Both the position numbers and the translations under genes were made by a program. Under the pieces are notes generated by a model. The model was not told the DNA's origin. It searched no databases and was given only the letters and a program-made list of their open reading frames with translations. Of a stretch of 64,000 bases of DNA, positions 1-12,132 are shown in pieces. The DNA is from Anisakis pegreffii (lineage: Eukaryota > Nematoda > Chromadorea > Rhabditida > Anisakidae): positions 92,711-156,710 of the forward strand of contig JAPYMA010003055.1 of the NCBI GenBank assembly GCA_035041965.1. The letters are read 5' to 3'. Numbering within the stretch: the first letter of the stretch is position 1; each line of letters begins with the position of its first letter.

Positions 1-3000
1 GGCCTCGCTGGATCCAAGTGTGATAAGAAATGCACATGCTTTCGGGCAAACCTGAGTAGACAGTTAGCTCGAAGATTGCAATCCGCCTATTGCTAATATG
101 AACGTATTGATTGCTCTGCAGTGATCAATTCGCATGAATGAGCGCGACTGAGTTATCGAATTGAGATATGTCTAAGCAAAGGACTATATCTCCTCAGGAG
201 AGCAAAATCGCTCAACAAAATATATGTTTTTCTGAACGAACAGATCCAGTTGGATCGACTGGTGCAAAAAAATTCATATGTTACTGGGCAAACTTGAGCT
301 TACGGTAACCTTGAATGTGGCACCCGTGATCGTATTAATAAGATGCCTATATCTCCTCAAGTAAGTCAAATTGCTCGGAAAAAATTATAATAATCTGGAT
401 GTAGGGGCTCCGCTGGATGGAACACTGATAAGAAATGCACATGTTTTCGGGCAAAACTGAGAAGACAGTTAGCTCGATGATTGCAATCCGCCTATTGGTA
501 ATATGAACGTATTGACTGCTCTGCAGTGATCAATTCGCATGAATGAGCGCGACTGAGTTATCGAATTGAGATATGTCTAAGTAAAGGACAATATCTCCTC
601 AGGAAAGCAAAATCGCTCAACAAAATATATGTTTTTCTGAACGAAGAGATCCAGTTGGATCGACTGGTGTAAAAAAATTCATATGTTACTGGGCAAACTT
701 GAGGTTACGGTAACCTTGAATGTGGCACCCGTGATCGTATTAATAAGATGCCTATATCTCCTCAAGTAAGTCAAATTGCTCGGGAAAAATTATAATAATC
801 TGGATCTAGGGGCTCCGCTGGATGGAACACTGATAAGAAATGCACATGTTTCCGGGCAAAACTGAGAAGACAGTTAGCTCGATGATTGCAATCCGCCTAT
901 TGGTAATATGAACGTATTGACTGCTCTGCAGTGATCAATTCGTATGAACGAGCGCGACTGTGTTATCGAATTGAGATATGTCTAAGTAAAGGGCTACATC
1001 TCCTCAGGAAAGCAAAATCGCTCAACAAAATATATGTTTTTCTGAACGAAGAGATCCAGTTGGATCGACTGGTGTAAAAAAATTCATATGTTACTGGGCA
1101 AACTTGAGGTTACGGTAACCTTGAATGTGGCACCCGTGATCGTATTAATAAGATGCCTATATCTCCTCAATATGTCAAATTGCTCAGAAAAATTTATAAT
1201 AGTCTGAATCTAAGGGCTCCGCTGGATCCAAGTGTGATAAGAAATGCACATGTTTCCGTGCAAACCTGAGTAGACAGTTAGCTCGAAGATTGCAATCCGC
1301 CTATTGCTAATATTAACGTATTGATTGCTCTGCAGTGATCAATTCGCATGAATGAGCGCGACTGAGTTATCGAATTGAGATATGTCTAAGTAAAGGACTA
1401 TATCTCCTCAGGAAAGCAAAATCGCTCAACAAAATATATGTTTTTCTGAACGAACAGATCCAGCTGGATCGACTGGTGCAAAAAAATTCATATGTTACTG
1501 GGCAAACTTGAGGTTACGGTAACCTTGAATGTGGCACCCGAGATTGTATTAACTAAGTGGCTATATCTTCTCAAGTAAGTCAAACTGCTCAGAAAAATTT
1601 ATAATAGTCTGAATCTAGAGGCTCCGCTGGATCCAACGGTAATAAGAAATGCACATGCTTCCGGGCAAACTTGAGAAGACGTTTAGCTCGAAGACTGCAA
1701 TCGGGCTGTTGGTAATATTAACGTATTGATTGCTCTGCAGTGATCAATTCGCATGAATGAGCGCGACTGAGTTATCGAATTGAGATATGTCTAAGTAAAG
1801 GGCTATATCTCCTCAGGAAAGCAAAATCGCTCAACAAAATATATGTTTTTCTGAACGAAGAGATCCAGTTGGATCGACTGGTGTAAAAAAATTCATATGT
1901 TACTGGGCAAACTTGAGGTTACGGTAACCTTGAATGTGGCACCCGAGATGGTATTAACTTAATGGCTATATCTCCTCAAGTAGGTCAAACTGCTCAGAAA
2001 AATTTATAATAGTCTGAATCTAGAGGCTCCGCTGGATCCAACGGTGATAAGAAATGCACATGTTTCCGTGCAAACCTGAGTAGACAGTTAGCTCGAAGAT
2101 TGCAATCCGCCTATTGCTAATATTAACGTATTGATTGCTCTGCAGTGATCAATTCGCATGAATGAGCGCGACTGAGTTATCGAATTGAGATATGTCTAAG
2201 TAAAGGGCTGTATCTCCTCAGGAAAGCAAAACCGCTCAACAAAATATATGTTTTTCTGAACGAAGGGATCCAGTTGGATCGACTGGTGTAAAAAAATTGA
2301 CATGTTACTGGGCAAACTTGAGCTCACGGTAACCTTGAATGTGGCACCCGTGATCGTATTAATAAGATGCCTATATCTCCTCAAGTAAGTCAAATTGCTC
2401 GGGAAAAATTATAATGATCTGGATCTAGGGGCTCCGCTGGATGGAACACTGATAAGAAATGCACATGTTTCCGGGCAAAACTGAGAAGACAGTTAGATCG
2501 ATGATTGCAATCCGCCTATTGGTAATATGAACGTATTGACTGCTCTGCAGTGATCAATTCGTATGAACGAGCGCGACTGTGTTATCGAATTGAGATATGT
2601 CTAAGTAAAGGGCTACATCTCCTCAGGAAAGCAAAATCGCTCAACAAAATATATGTTTTTCTGAACGAAGAGATCCAGTTGGATCGACTGGTGTAAAAAA
2701 ATTCATATGTTACTGGGCAAACTTGAGGTTACGGTAACCTTGAATGTGGCACCCGTGATCGTATTAACTAAGATGGCTATATCTCCTCAAGTAAGTCAAA
2801 TTGCTCAGAAAAATTTATAATAGTCTGAATCTAAGGGCTCCGCTGGATCCAAGTGTTATAAGAAATGCACATGTTTCCGTGCAAACCTGAGTAGACAGTT
2901 AGCTCGAAGATTGCAATCCGCCTATTGCTAATATTAACGTATTGATTGCTCTGCAGTGATCAATTCGCATGAATGCGTTATCGAATTGAGATATGTCTAA

Positions 3001-6000
3001 GTAAAGGGCTGTATCTCCTCAGGAAAGCAAAACCGCTCAACAAAATATATGTTTTTCTGAACGAAGGGATCCAGTTGGATCGACTGGTGTAAAAAAATTC
3101 ACATGTTACTGGGCAAACTTGAGGTTACGGTAACCTTGAATGTGGCACCCGTGATCGTATTAATAAGATGCCTATATCTCCTCAAGTAAGTCAAATTGCT
3201 CGGGAAAAATTATAATAATCTGGATCTAGGGGCTCCGCTGGATGGAACACTGATAAGAAATGCACATGTTTCCGGGCAAAACTGAGAAGACAGTTAGCTC
3301 GAAGATTGCAATCCGCCTATGGGTAATATGAACGTATTGACTGCTCTGCAGTGATCAATTCGTATGAACGAGCGCGACTGTGTTATCGAATTGAGATATG
3401 TCTAAGTAAAGGGCTACATCTCCTCAGGAAAGCAAAATCGCTCAACAAAATATATGTTTTTCTGAACGAACAGATCCAGCTGGATCGACTGGTGCAAAAA
3501 AATTCATATGTTACTGGGCAAACTTGAGCTCACGGTAACCTTGAATGTGGCACCCGAGATTGTATTAACTTAATGGCTATATCTCCTCAAGTAGGTCAAA
3601 CTGCTCAGAAAAATTTATAATAGTCTGAATCTAGAGGCTCCGCTGGATCCAAGTGTGATAAGAAATGCACATGTTTCCGGGCAAACTTGAGAAGACGTTT
3701 AGCTCGAAGACTGCAATCGGGCTGTTGGTAATATTAACGTATTGATTGCTCTGCAGTGATCAATTCGCATGAATGCGTTATCGAATTGAGATATGTCTAA
3801 GTAAAGGGCTGTATCTCCTCAGGAAAGCAAAACCGCTCAACAAAATATATGTTTTTCTGAACGAAGGGATCCAGTTGGATCGACTGGTGTAAAAAAATTC
3901 ACATGTTACTGGGCAAACTTGAGGTTACGGTAACCTTGAATGTGGCACCCGTGATCGTATTAATAAGATGCCTATATCTCCTCAAGTAAGTCAAATTGCT
4001 CGGAAAAAATTATAATAATCTGGATCTAGGGGTTCCGCTGGATGGAACACTGATAAGAAATGCACATGTTTCCGGGCAAAACTGAGAAGACAGTTAGCTC
4101 GATGATTGCAATCCGCCTATTGGTAATATGAACGTATTGACTGCTCTGCAGTGATCAATTCGTATGAACGAGCGCGACTGTGTTATCGAATTGAGATATG
4201 TCTAAGTAAAGGACTATATCTCCTCAGGAGAGCAAAATCGCTCAACAAAATATATGTTTTTCTGAACGAACAGATCCAGTTGGATCGACTGGTGCAAAAA
4301 AATTCATATGTTACTGGGCAAACTTGAGCTCACGGTAACCTTGAATGTGGCACCCGAGATTGTATTAACTTAATGGCTATATCTCCTCAAGTAGGTCAAA
4401 CTGCTCAGAAAAATTTATAATAGTCTGAATCTAGAGGCTCCGCTGGATCCAACGATGATAAGAAATGCACATGTTTCCGGGCAAAACTGAGAAGACAGTT
4501 AGCTCGATGATTGCAATCCGCCTATTGGTAATATGAACGTATTGACTGCTCTGCAGTGATCAATTCGTATGAACGAGCGCGACTGTGTTATCGAATTGAG
4601 ATATGTCTAAGTAAAGGGCTACATCTCCTCAGGAAAGCAAAATCGCTCAACAAAATATATGTTTTTCTGAACGAACAGATCCAGTTGGATCGACTGGTGC
4701 AAAAAAATTCATATGTTACTGGGCAAACTTGAGGTTACGGTAACCTTGAATGTGGCACCCGTGATCGTATTAACTAAGATGCCTATATCTCCTCAATTAA
4801 GTCAAATTGCTCAGAAAAATTTATAATAGTCTGAATCTAAAGGCTCCGCTGGATCCAAGTGTGATAAGAAATGCACATGTTTCCGTGCAAACCTGAGTAG
4901 ACAGTTAGCTCGAAGATTGCAATCCGCCTATTGCTAATATTAACGTATTGATTGCTCTGCAGTGATCAATTCGCATGAATGAGCGCGACTGAGTTATCGA
5001 ATTGAGATATGTCTAAGTAAAGGACTATATCTCCTCAGGAAAGCAAAATCGCTCAACAAAATATATGTTTTTCTGAACGAACAGATCCAGCTGGATCGAC
5101 TGGTGCAAAAAAATTCATATGTTACTGGGCAAACTTGAGCTCACGGTAACCTTGAATGTGGCACCCGAGATTGTATTAACTTAATGGCTATATCTCCTCA
5201 AGTAGGTCAAACTGCTCAGAAAAATTTATAATAGTCTGAATCTAGAGGCTCCGCTGGATCCAACGATGATAAGAAATGCACATGTTTCCGTGCAAACCTG
5301 AGTAGACAGTTAGCTCGAAGATTGCAATCCGCCTATTGCTATTATTAACGTATTGATTGCTCTGCAGTGATCAATTCGCATGAATGAGCGCAACTGAGTT
5401 ATCGAATTGAGATATGTCTAAGTAAAGGACTATATCTCCTCAGGAGAGCAAAATCGCTCAACAAAATATATGTTTTTCTGAACGAACAGATCCAGTTGGA
5501 TCGACTGGTGCAAAAAAATTCATATGTTACTTGGCAAACTTGAGCTCACGGTAACCTTGAATGTGGCACCCGTGATCGTATTAATAAGATGCCTATATCT
5601 CCTCAAGTAAGTCAAATTGCTCGGAAAAAATTATAATAATCTGGATCTAGGGGTTCCGCTGGATGGAACACTGATAAGAAATGCACATGTTTCCGGGCAA
5701 AACTGAGAAGACAGTTAGCTCGATGATTGCAATCCGCCTATTGGTAATATGAACGTATTGACTGCTCTGCAGTGATCAATTCGTATGAACGAGCGCGACT
5801 GTGTTATCGAATTGAGATATGTCTAAGTAAAGGGCTACATCTCCTCAGGAAAGCAAAATCGCTCAACAAAATATATGTTTTTCTGAACGAAGAGATCCAG
5901 TTGGATCGACTGGTGTAAAAAAATTCATATGTTACTGGGCAAACTTGAGGTTACGGTAACCTTGAATGTGGCACCCGTGATCGTATTAATAAGATGCCTA

Positions 6001-7197
6001 TATCTCCTCAAGTAAGTCAAATTGCTCAGAAAAATTTATAATAGTCTGAATCTAAGGGCTCCGCTGGATCCAAGTGTGATAAGAAATGCACATGTTTCCG
6101 TGCAAACCTGAGTAGACAGTTAGCTCGAAGATTGCAATCCGCCTATTGCTAATATTAACGTATTGATTGCTCTGCAGTGATCAATTCGCATGAATGAGCG
6201 CGACTGAGTTATCGAATTGAGATATGTCTAAGTAAAGGACTATATCTCCTCAGGAAAGCAAAATCGCTCAACAAAATATATGTTTTTCTGAACGAACAGA
6301 TCCAGATGGATCGACTGGTGCAAAAAAATTCATATGTTACTGGGCAAACTTGAGCTCACGGTAACCTTGAATGTGGCACCCGTGATCGTATTAATAAGAT
6401 GCCTATATCTCCTCAAGTAAGTCAAATTGCTCGGAAAAAATTATAATAATCTGGATCTAGGGGCTCCGCTGGATGGAACACTGATAAGAAATGCACATGT
6501 TTCCGGGCAAAACTGAGAAGACAGTTAGCTCGATGATTGCAATCCGCCTATTGGTAATATGAACGTATTGACTGCTCTGCAGTGATCAATTCGTATGAAC
6601 GAGCGCGACTGTGTTATCGAATTGAGATATGTCTAAGTAAAGGGCTACATCTCCTCAGGAAAGCAAAATCGCTCAACAAAATATATGTTTTTCTGAACGA
6701 AGAGATCCAGTTGGATCGACTGGTGTAAAAAAATTCATATGTTACTGGGCAAACTTGAGGTTACGGTAACCTTGAATGTGGCACCCGTGATCGTATTAAT
6801 AAGATGCCTATATCTCCTCAAGTAAGTCAAATTGCTCAGAAAAATTTATAATAGTCTGAATCTAAGGGCTCCGCTGGATCCAACGATGATAAGAAATGCA
6901 CATGTTTCCGGGCAAAACTGAGAAGACAGTTAGCTCGATGATTGCAATCCGCCTATTGGTAATATGAACGTATTGACTGCTCTGCAGTGATCAATTCGTA
7001 TGAACGAGCGCGACTGTGTTATCGAATTGAGATATGTCTAAGTAAAGGGCTACATCTCCTCAGGAAAGCAAAATCGCTCAACAAAATATATGTATTTCTG
7101 AACGAACAGATCCAGTTGGATCGACTGGTGCAAAAGAAATTATAATTTATTGGGCAAACTTGAGCTTACGGTAACCTTGAAACTGGCGCCCGAGATA
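1..7197. repeat. Tandem satellite array, unit about 405 bp
   Basis: Nearly 18 head-to-tail copies. The landmark GGCTCCGCTGG (or a close variant) occurs near 1, 406, 811, 1215, 1620, 2025, 2430, 2836, 3231, 3636, 4031, 4436, 4842, 5247, 5652, 6057, 6462 and 6867. Spacing is 404-406 bp except for two 395-bp units. Copies fall into at least two sequence types: one reads GGATCCAAGTGTGATAAG after the landmark, the other GGATGGAACACTGATAAG, and they are mixed rather than strictly alternating. Each unit is itself an old dimer: the half beginning CTATATCTCCTCAGGA aligns with the half beginning CTATATCTCCTCAAGT, about 200 bp apart. No long open frame persists through the array. The array runs off the left edge, so its true length is unknown. 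Confidence 0.97.
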
Positions 7198-7390
7198 NNN
7201 NNNNNNNNNNNNNNNNNNNNNNNNNNNNNNNNNNNNNNNNNNNNNNNNNNNNNNNNNNNNNNNNNNNNNNNNNNNNNNNNNNNNNNNNNNNNNNNNNNNN
7301 NNNNNNNNNNNNNNNNNNNNNNNNNNNNNNNNNNNNNNNNNNNNNNNNNNNNNNNNNNNNNNNNNNNNNNNNNNNNNNNNNNNNNNNNNN
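7198..7390. other. Assembly gap (193 N)
   Basis: A run of N falls where the satellite leaves its regular phase. Open frames drawn through it are artefacts. Its length may be an estimate rather than a measured value. Confidence 0.99.
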
Positions 7391-7560
7391 AAGAATTGCG
7401 GTTGTTTCCGGGCATATCTGAGAAGACGGTTACCTCGAAGTTCGCAATCCGCCTATTGTTAATATGAACGTATTGATTGCTCTATCGTGATCAATTTGTA
7501 TGAATGAGCGCGACGGCGCTATCTAATTGACATAGATGTGGTAAAATGGCTATATCTTTT
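7391..7560. repeat. Decayed terminal satellite copy
   Basis: Right after the gap the sequence resembles the second half of the satellite unit (GCAATCCGCCTATTGTTAAT, then GAACGTATTGATTGCTCT), with many more substitutions than copies inside the array. It fades out near CTATATCTTTT at about 7560. This is the usual picture at the edge of a satellite array, where homogenisation no longer reaches. Confidence 0.8.
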
Positions 7561-8203
7561 CCGGTTCATTGAGAAATTGCTCATCGACGAGCACCAGATT
7601 CAAGTGCGATCATGCGGTTCACTTCAAATACATCCTTGTTGTGATGGTCATCGTTATCGTAATTTCATCACATGCCCATCCTCACAGTCAGGATTGACCT
7701 GTGTAATTGAAGCAGGTTTATTGCTAAAAGTGATTGCGGCTACCTCACAACAAAAACTGTAATTTTTGCGCACAAGCGTGTTAATCTCGTGCCGGTTAAT
7801 TTTTTTTTGTTTGAGTGACTATTCGGAGAAGATGAATTGATGAAGTCAACGTTGGAGATCGTATTTGCGGGATTTAAAATTCAATTTTATGTGTTTTCTT
7901 TTCCGTTGTTGGTAACCTAAAGTTTTATGTGCTCACAATGTTCTAAAAATCTATCTAGTCATAATCCATCAGGAGAAACATAGCTATTATCGATGAACAC
8001 GTATTGTGTTTTTAAAGGATTGTTGTTGTTTGTTCTGATTGCGTGAAGTCAGCGCGAGTAAACTGAAGTGCGCTGCTGTTTAAAATGACGTCCTTTTATA
8101 AAAATGTTAGGTGGGTGCAGTAAAAAATATCGAAAATGTGATGAAATCGAATAGAGCTCAACAATATTTACATTTTCGCTATTCCAACGATTTAGATAGC
8201 TCT
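7561..8203. other. Intergenic, nothing recognised
   Basis: No exon with supporting splice sites, no RNA gene and no repeat was recognised here. A 74-codon open frame at 7538-7762 begins inside satellite-derived DNA and looks accidental. Confidence 0.5.
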
Positions 8204-9418
8204 ATGAAGTTGCGTAACAGTCGTCATACGGCTCTAATATGGGTTATATTCGCTTCGTTGATTAGTTGCCGAAAATTGCGGTGATCCACTCACATAAATG
8301 CAAAATATTCCAGAGTCTTTGACAAGGCAGAATGTCTTATAGCATGATTTAATATAGCAAGAAGAGATAAACAAAAAACGAATGCCTTAAAACGAATGCA
8401 ACAAAATGAAGCGGATGAGAGGTTTGTATCGAGTGAACACCTGTCGTCTTATATTTGTATCGAGTGAAATCATTTGAGATAGATTTTAGGTTTTGATGTT
8501 GTGAATATCACATCGAAATTGTAGTAAGCTTTCGAATATTCACCTCATTAAAGTGCTATCTACAACGGGGGTGCTTTCAAGAGATCAATTGGATGTTTTG
8601 ATCCCAAAAGATCGAAGGTACTTCATGTTGATTGAGTGAACTCCCGCAAGTTAAATCTTTAGCCTTCTTCAAAGCTTCAGTGCTTCTCTAAAAATTCAGA
8701 GATTCCACCAAATCCGCACAGCGAATGTCTGGAACTCGATTTGAAACCAGCACTGTCAGCGTCACTTTGCCAGTCCCAGTTGCAGGCATTCACAAAATGG
8801 TTTTGAAAACTACTAAACAACAGTTCCCTTCAGCGGATGATCATGATATTGTGAGATGCAATGCTCATTGTGGCCACCATAGAAGCTCCGTTATTTCGTG
8901 GTGACTGCTTGAAATGGCCAGCGATATGCTAATAAGTCCATCAATTAGTTGAAAGCAAACCTGCTGGAGGATTTTCGGATCGGATTAGTAATATTGAGAT
9001 GATTTGTTTTCTTTCAATTTAGTTTGTGATGATGAAGGGAGTGATGATGTAAAATGAATTGTTGTTTTTCATAACCCTAAAGCTGATGAAGTTATAGCAT
9101 TATATGGCATTGCCAAGCGCTTCAAGACTGCTTGTTTCGAATCGTAATTCCCAGCTGATGATAAGTGCCTAATGGATTCTTTATGAAATGTTCGCGTCCG
9201 AAGTAACTAAAAATAGTAGTAGGATGAATAGCGTGTGAATATGTTGAATTATAGCCGATTATTGACGTGATAGATAGAAATGCAAATTGATAGGAATTAA
9301 TAGAAGTGTCACTCGTATTCCTTGTTTTATTATGCACATAATCATCATCCAGGCAAACACGGGCGTCACTCAGCTGGAACATCGTTCAGTTTCAACTAGC
9401 ATTTATGACGCTGAATGA
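8204..9418 (+). CDS. Candidate small secreted protein, three exons, 97 aa
   Basis: Proposed exons are 8204-8280, 8700-8850 and 9353-9418, joined in frame from ATG to TGA. The first exon gives a signal-peptide-like start (MKLRNSRHTALIWVIFASL, then ISC) and ends in phase 2 at GTGATC. The second follows AAAAATTCAG and ends in phase 0 at GTGAGA. The third follows ATCATCCAG. The mature part has no known domain; it is rich in Ser, Thr, Lys and His. Against the model: the first donor is weak, and the third exon has a second, longer open frame (ending at a GTGAGA donor at 9456) that would join if exon 2 used a later donor at GTGACT. The function is unknown. Confidence 0.35.
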
Positions 9419-9489
9419 CGATGCCTCGGATTCGAGTGATTACTGTCTGATAGTGAGATGTACGCTGAATAATTTATTAAGGCTGACAT

Positions 9490-10440
9490 CATTCTGAATT
9501 GCTATTTCGGACAGTTGTTCAGCGAAGAATTAATTTGAATCTGTTGATCCACGTCAACGCTAGTGATGTGGACCAACTGGACTGGAACGGTTTGTCTGTT
9601 CCAATTTGTCAAACCGTTCTATTCCTGTTCTCTGCGGCATGGTTTTCTTGTAACTTTCCTTTCAGGCGGCAACGCTGGGAGTTGAGCAGTTCATCGAAAC
9701 TGATGATAACGAAGTAACTTGTTCCAGGCTCATTCCTTTATGTGTTTTTTTTTTCAAAACGTAATATCGCCGTGAATTATCACCACTGCTCACACGTTAC
9801 ACAGACAACGTGCTCAGAACAAGTGCACTGAATAATTTCTGAAAATAAGTTAAAAATGGATAAATGCGCACCGCAGTTCTGTGTGCGTTTACCGTCCCTG
9901 GAGTAAATTGAACGCTCACAGTGCCCCACTGCACAACGACATCATCCTCAAGGAGGCGATATTGCTCTCGTTGTGAAACGATCTGTTGGACTGGTCACGT
10001 GGGAGACTGTGCTTCAGTTTAGGAACGAAACGTCGGGACGAAACAGATTCCGGATTAGTCAGTCTTACCACTGATGGAGGTCAAGCATGCACGGAGTCAT
10101 CTAAGCATACGGAATGTGAAAGAAAGATTGGCTCGCTGCGTTGAGCGCTTTCCTTTTGAGTGAAGGGGTAAGAAACACCGGAACCATTGCTTTTCAAATA
10201 TATATCAGATGGAAGGCCGTAAATGTAGAATCGAAAGGCCAACATCTATTTTCCATCACGTGTTTGCATCTAAACTTTGGAGGTCAAGATGTCTCAGCTC
10301 TTCAATAAACCTGATTAACACTGCTCGAAATCCCCCGTTTTCCTTCAATTCGCATCGCGAGAAAGCGACCGATTCTCAATGTAATAGCGTTCGAACTCAA
10401 ACCGTCGCCGTTTCGCTGTCCATTCGCCCAAAATAAGCGC
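9490..10440 (+). other. Exon-like fragments, unresolved
   Basis: Several short plus-strand stretches look coding but cannot be joined into one model. One, after CTTTCCTTTCAG at about 9665, encodes AATLGVEQFIETDDNE and stops at a GTAACT donor. Another, at about 10016-10107, has a pattern faintly like the C-terminal half of a thrombospondin type-1 repeat (GGQAC, then TECERK), but the Trp and Cys positions expected upstream are mostly missing. Frames disagree between fragments. This could be a decayed gene, chance, or a gene whose other exons were missed. Confidence 0.2.
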
Positions 10441-12014
10441 CACTTCCAATTCCAGTTAACACGATTGATTTTGTCATTTTTTCTGGATATCTCATTATAT
10501 TAATGAAAGAGGGCAGAATAGAACAGTTCTGATATTCTGAGGCATGTAAATGAACAGAACAGAATAGCTTTCAACAGCAGAAGCGGACCGCGGAACACAA
10601 TGGAACAGTTGAAGAGTGGAACCGAACAGAACAGAACAATTTTTCATAAGTATTGAACACAAATATCGCTAGTTATCACTAATTTGAAATCCTGGTGTCT
10701 TCATTATCACCAATAAACTCACCACCTCTCCTGAACAAGCGAATTTATTTGAACAAATAGACATTTTACCTTCAGGGAAAGTAGCGACGGTAACCGACAG
10801 AAAGTCGGTTGGTAAATTCCAATTAAATTCGTTTGGAATCCTTCATCGTGACGATAGAATGCCTACCGGAATTCCGACTTCACCCGCAAGCTCACCGGAT
10901 GAATTCGGTCGGATTGCGACAGAAAATTGTCAATTTTAGTCAGGATATCAGATTTCGAAACCTCGAACGTATGGTTGTGTCAGATTTCGACTTAACTTAA
11001 ATTACGTTCGATTACAATGAGAATATATAGCGCAAATCATTATTACATGATAACCAAGCATAAACTGCAAATCACTGTTACACATGAGGTAAAAATGATT
11101 GCACGGGCGATCAATCATTATATGTTGATCATCTATCCAAAATGCGCAAAAAGAAGAAGCACTCATTAAGCACATCTCAAAATGCAGATGGGAACTGACT
11201 GCACATGTTGCTTATTTCCAAGAACACTCTAAATCAGTGATTTCCTTAGGGAGGGGCAAGATTTACCCATTCATGAGTAACTGAGAGGTGTCACGGGGCA
11301 ATGAAGAGAATCGGGAAATCAGTTCTAACGTTATGCGTAGAAATGGTAAATTATTGTAACGACGGCGGGAGGAGGGAGAGGGGTAATGTCGATTTGCCAG
11401 GCCATCGAAAGGAGCAATGGAATACCTAGACGTGGGAAGCACTGCTCTGAGTGATACTATCGATATTGTTATAAACAATCCTCCTCCAGCGAAGAGATAA
11501 ATTGCTTTAGCTGCCCATTAATTCAGCACATTTTTGGAATTAAACCGTCCATCACAGAAATTGCAAGGATGTCCCCTGCCCACCAATTCGGCTGAAATTA
11601 GCTGAATGATCCATTCTCTACGGCAAAAAAACTAACGTTCTTTAAATGCCACTGTGAGTCAGCAATGCATTTGATGCACAGAACACAACGACGCTTAAAG
11701 AAGCACAATGATCAGAAACATATCCTGCGTAACAAATCGATTTTTCTGATCGAAAGAAAATCCCGTAGATTTTCAGCACTGGTGTTCGAAAATTGCAACT
11801 TTGTAGGGTTTCTTCCTTTTTAGGGTATTTTTATTTTTCGATTCGAAACAATTAGGTGGATTGGATTACTTTTGCGCTCCGCTCTTCTATTGGTCTAAAT
11901 TCACTCAGAAACGTTATCACGGTGGTCTAATGTTCGATGAAGATTATTTCTGTCGTAAAACAATTTGCGTTTTATATTTCCTCACAAAAAAGCTGTTCAT
12001 TCAATCTGTTGCAG
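10441..12014. other. Intergenic or intronic, nothing firm
   Basis: The stretch is AT-rich with a few short open frames on both strands and no pair of splice sites that closes a model. The minus-strand frame at 11263-11478 is open but has no family resemblance. Confidence 0.4.
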
Positions 12015-12132
12015 GCCTAATGTTCTAAGCATTTTTGGAAGTACAATGGAACACATGAAATTCGCATTGAATGTGATGATATACGGAACGCTCGCTATCA
12101 TTTTAGTAGTTGTTGTTTTCGAGCTATTTTGA
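12015..12132 (+). CDS. Membrane-anchor terminal exon or 28-aa microprotein
   Basis: A strong acceptor (TCAATCTGTTGCAG) is followed by an open frame reading PNVLSIFGSTMEHMKFALN, then a run of about 18 hydrophobic residues (IYGTLAIILVVVVF), then ELF and a stop. Two readings fit. It may be the last exon of a plus-strand gene, entered in phase 2, supplying a C-terminal transmembrane helix or a GPI-anchor signal. Alternatively the internal ATG at 12046 starts a free 28-residue single-pass membrane peptide, with the acceptor serving trans-splicing. No upstream exon could be matched with confidence. Confidence 0.4.

Noticed and set aside
2196..2393. 65-codon frame within the satellite
   Set aside because: Not kept open in the other copies, so not under coding constraint.
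7140..7467. Frames of 91-105 codons on both strands
   Set aside because: They pass through the N gap and satellite DNA.
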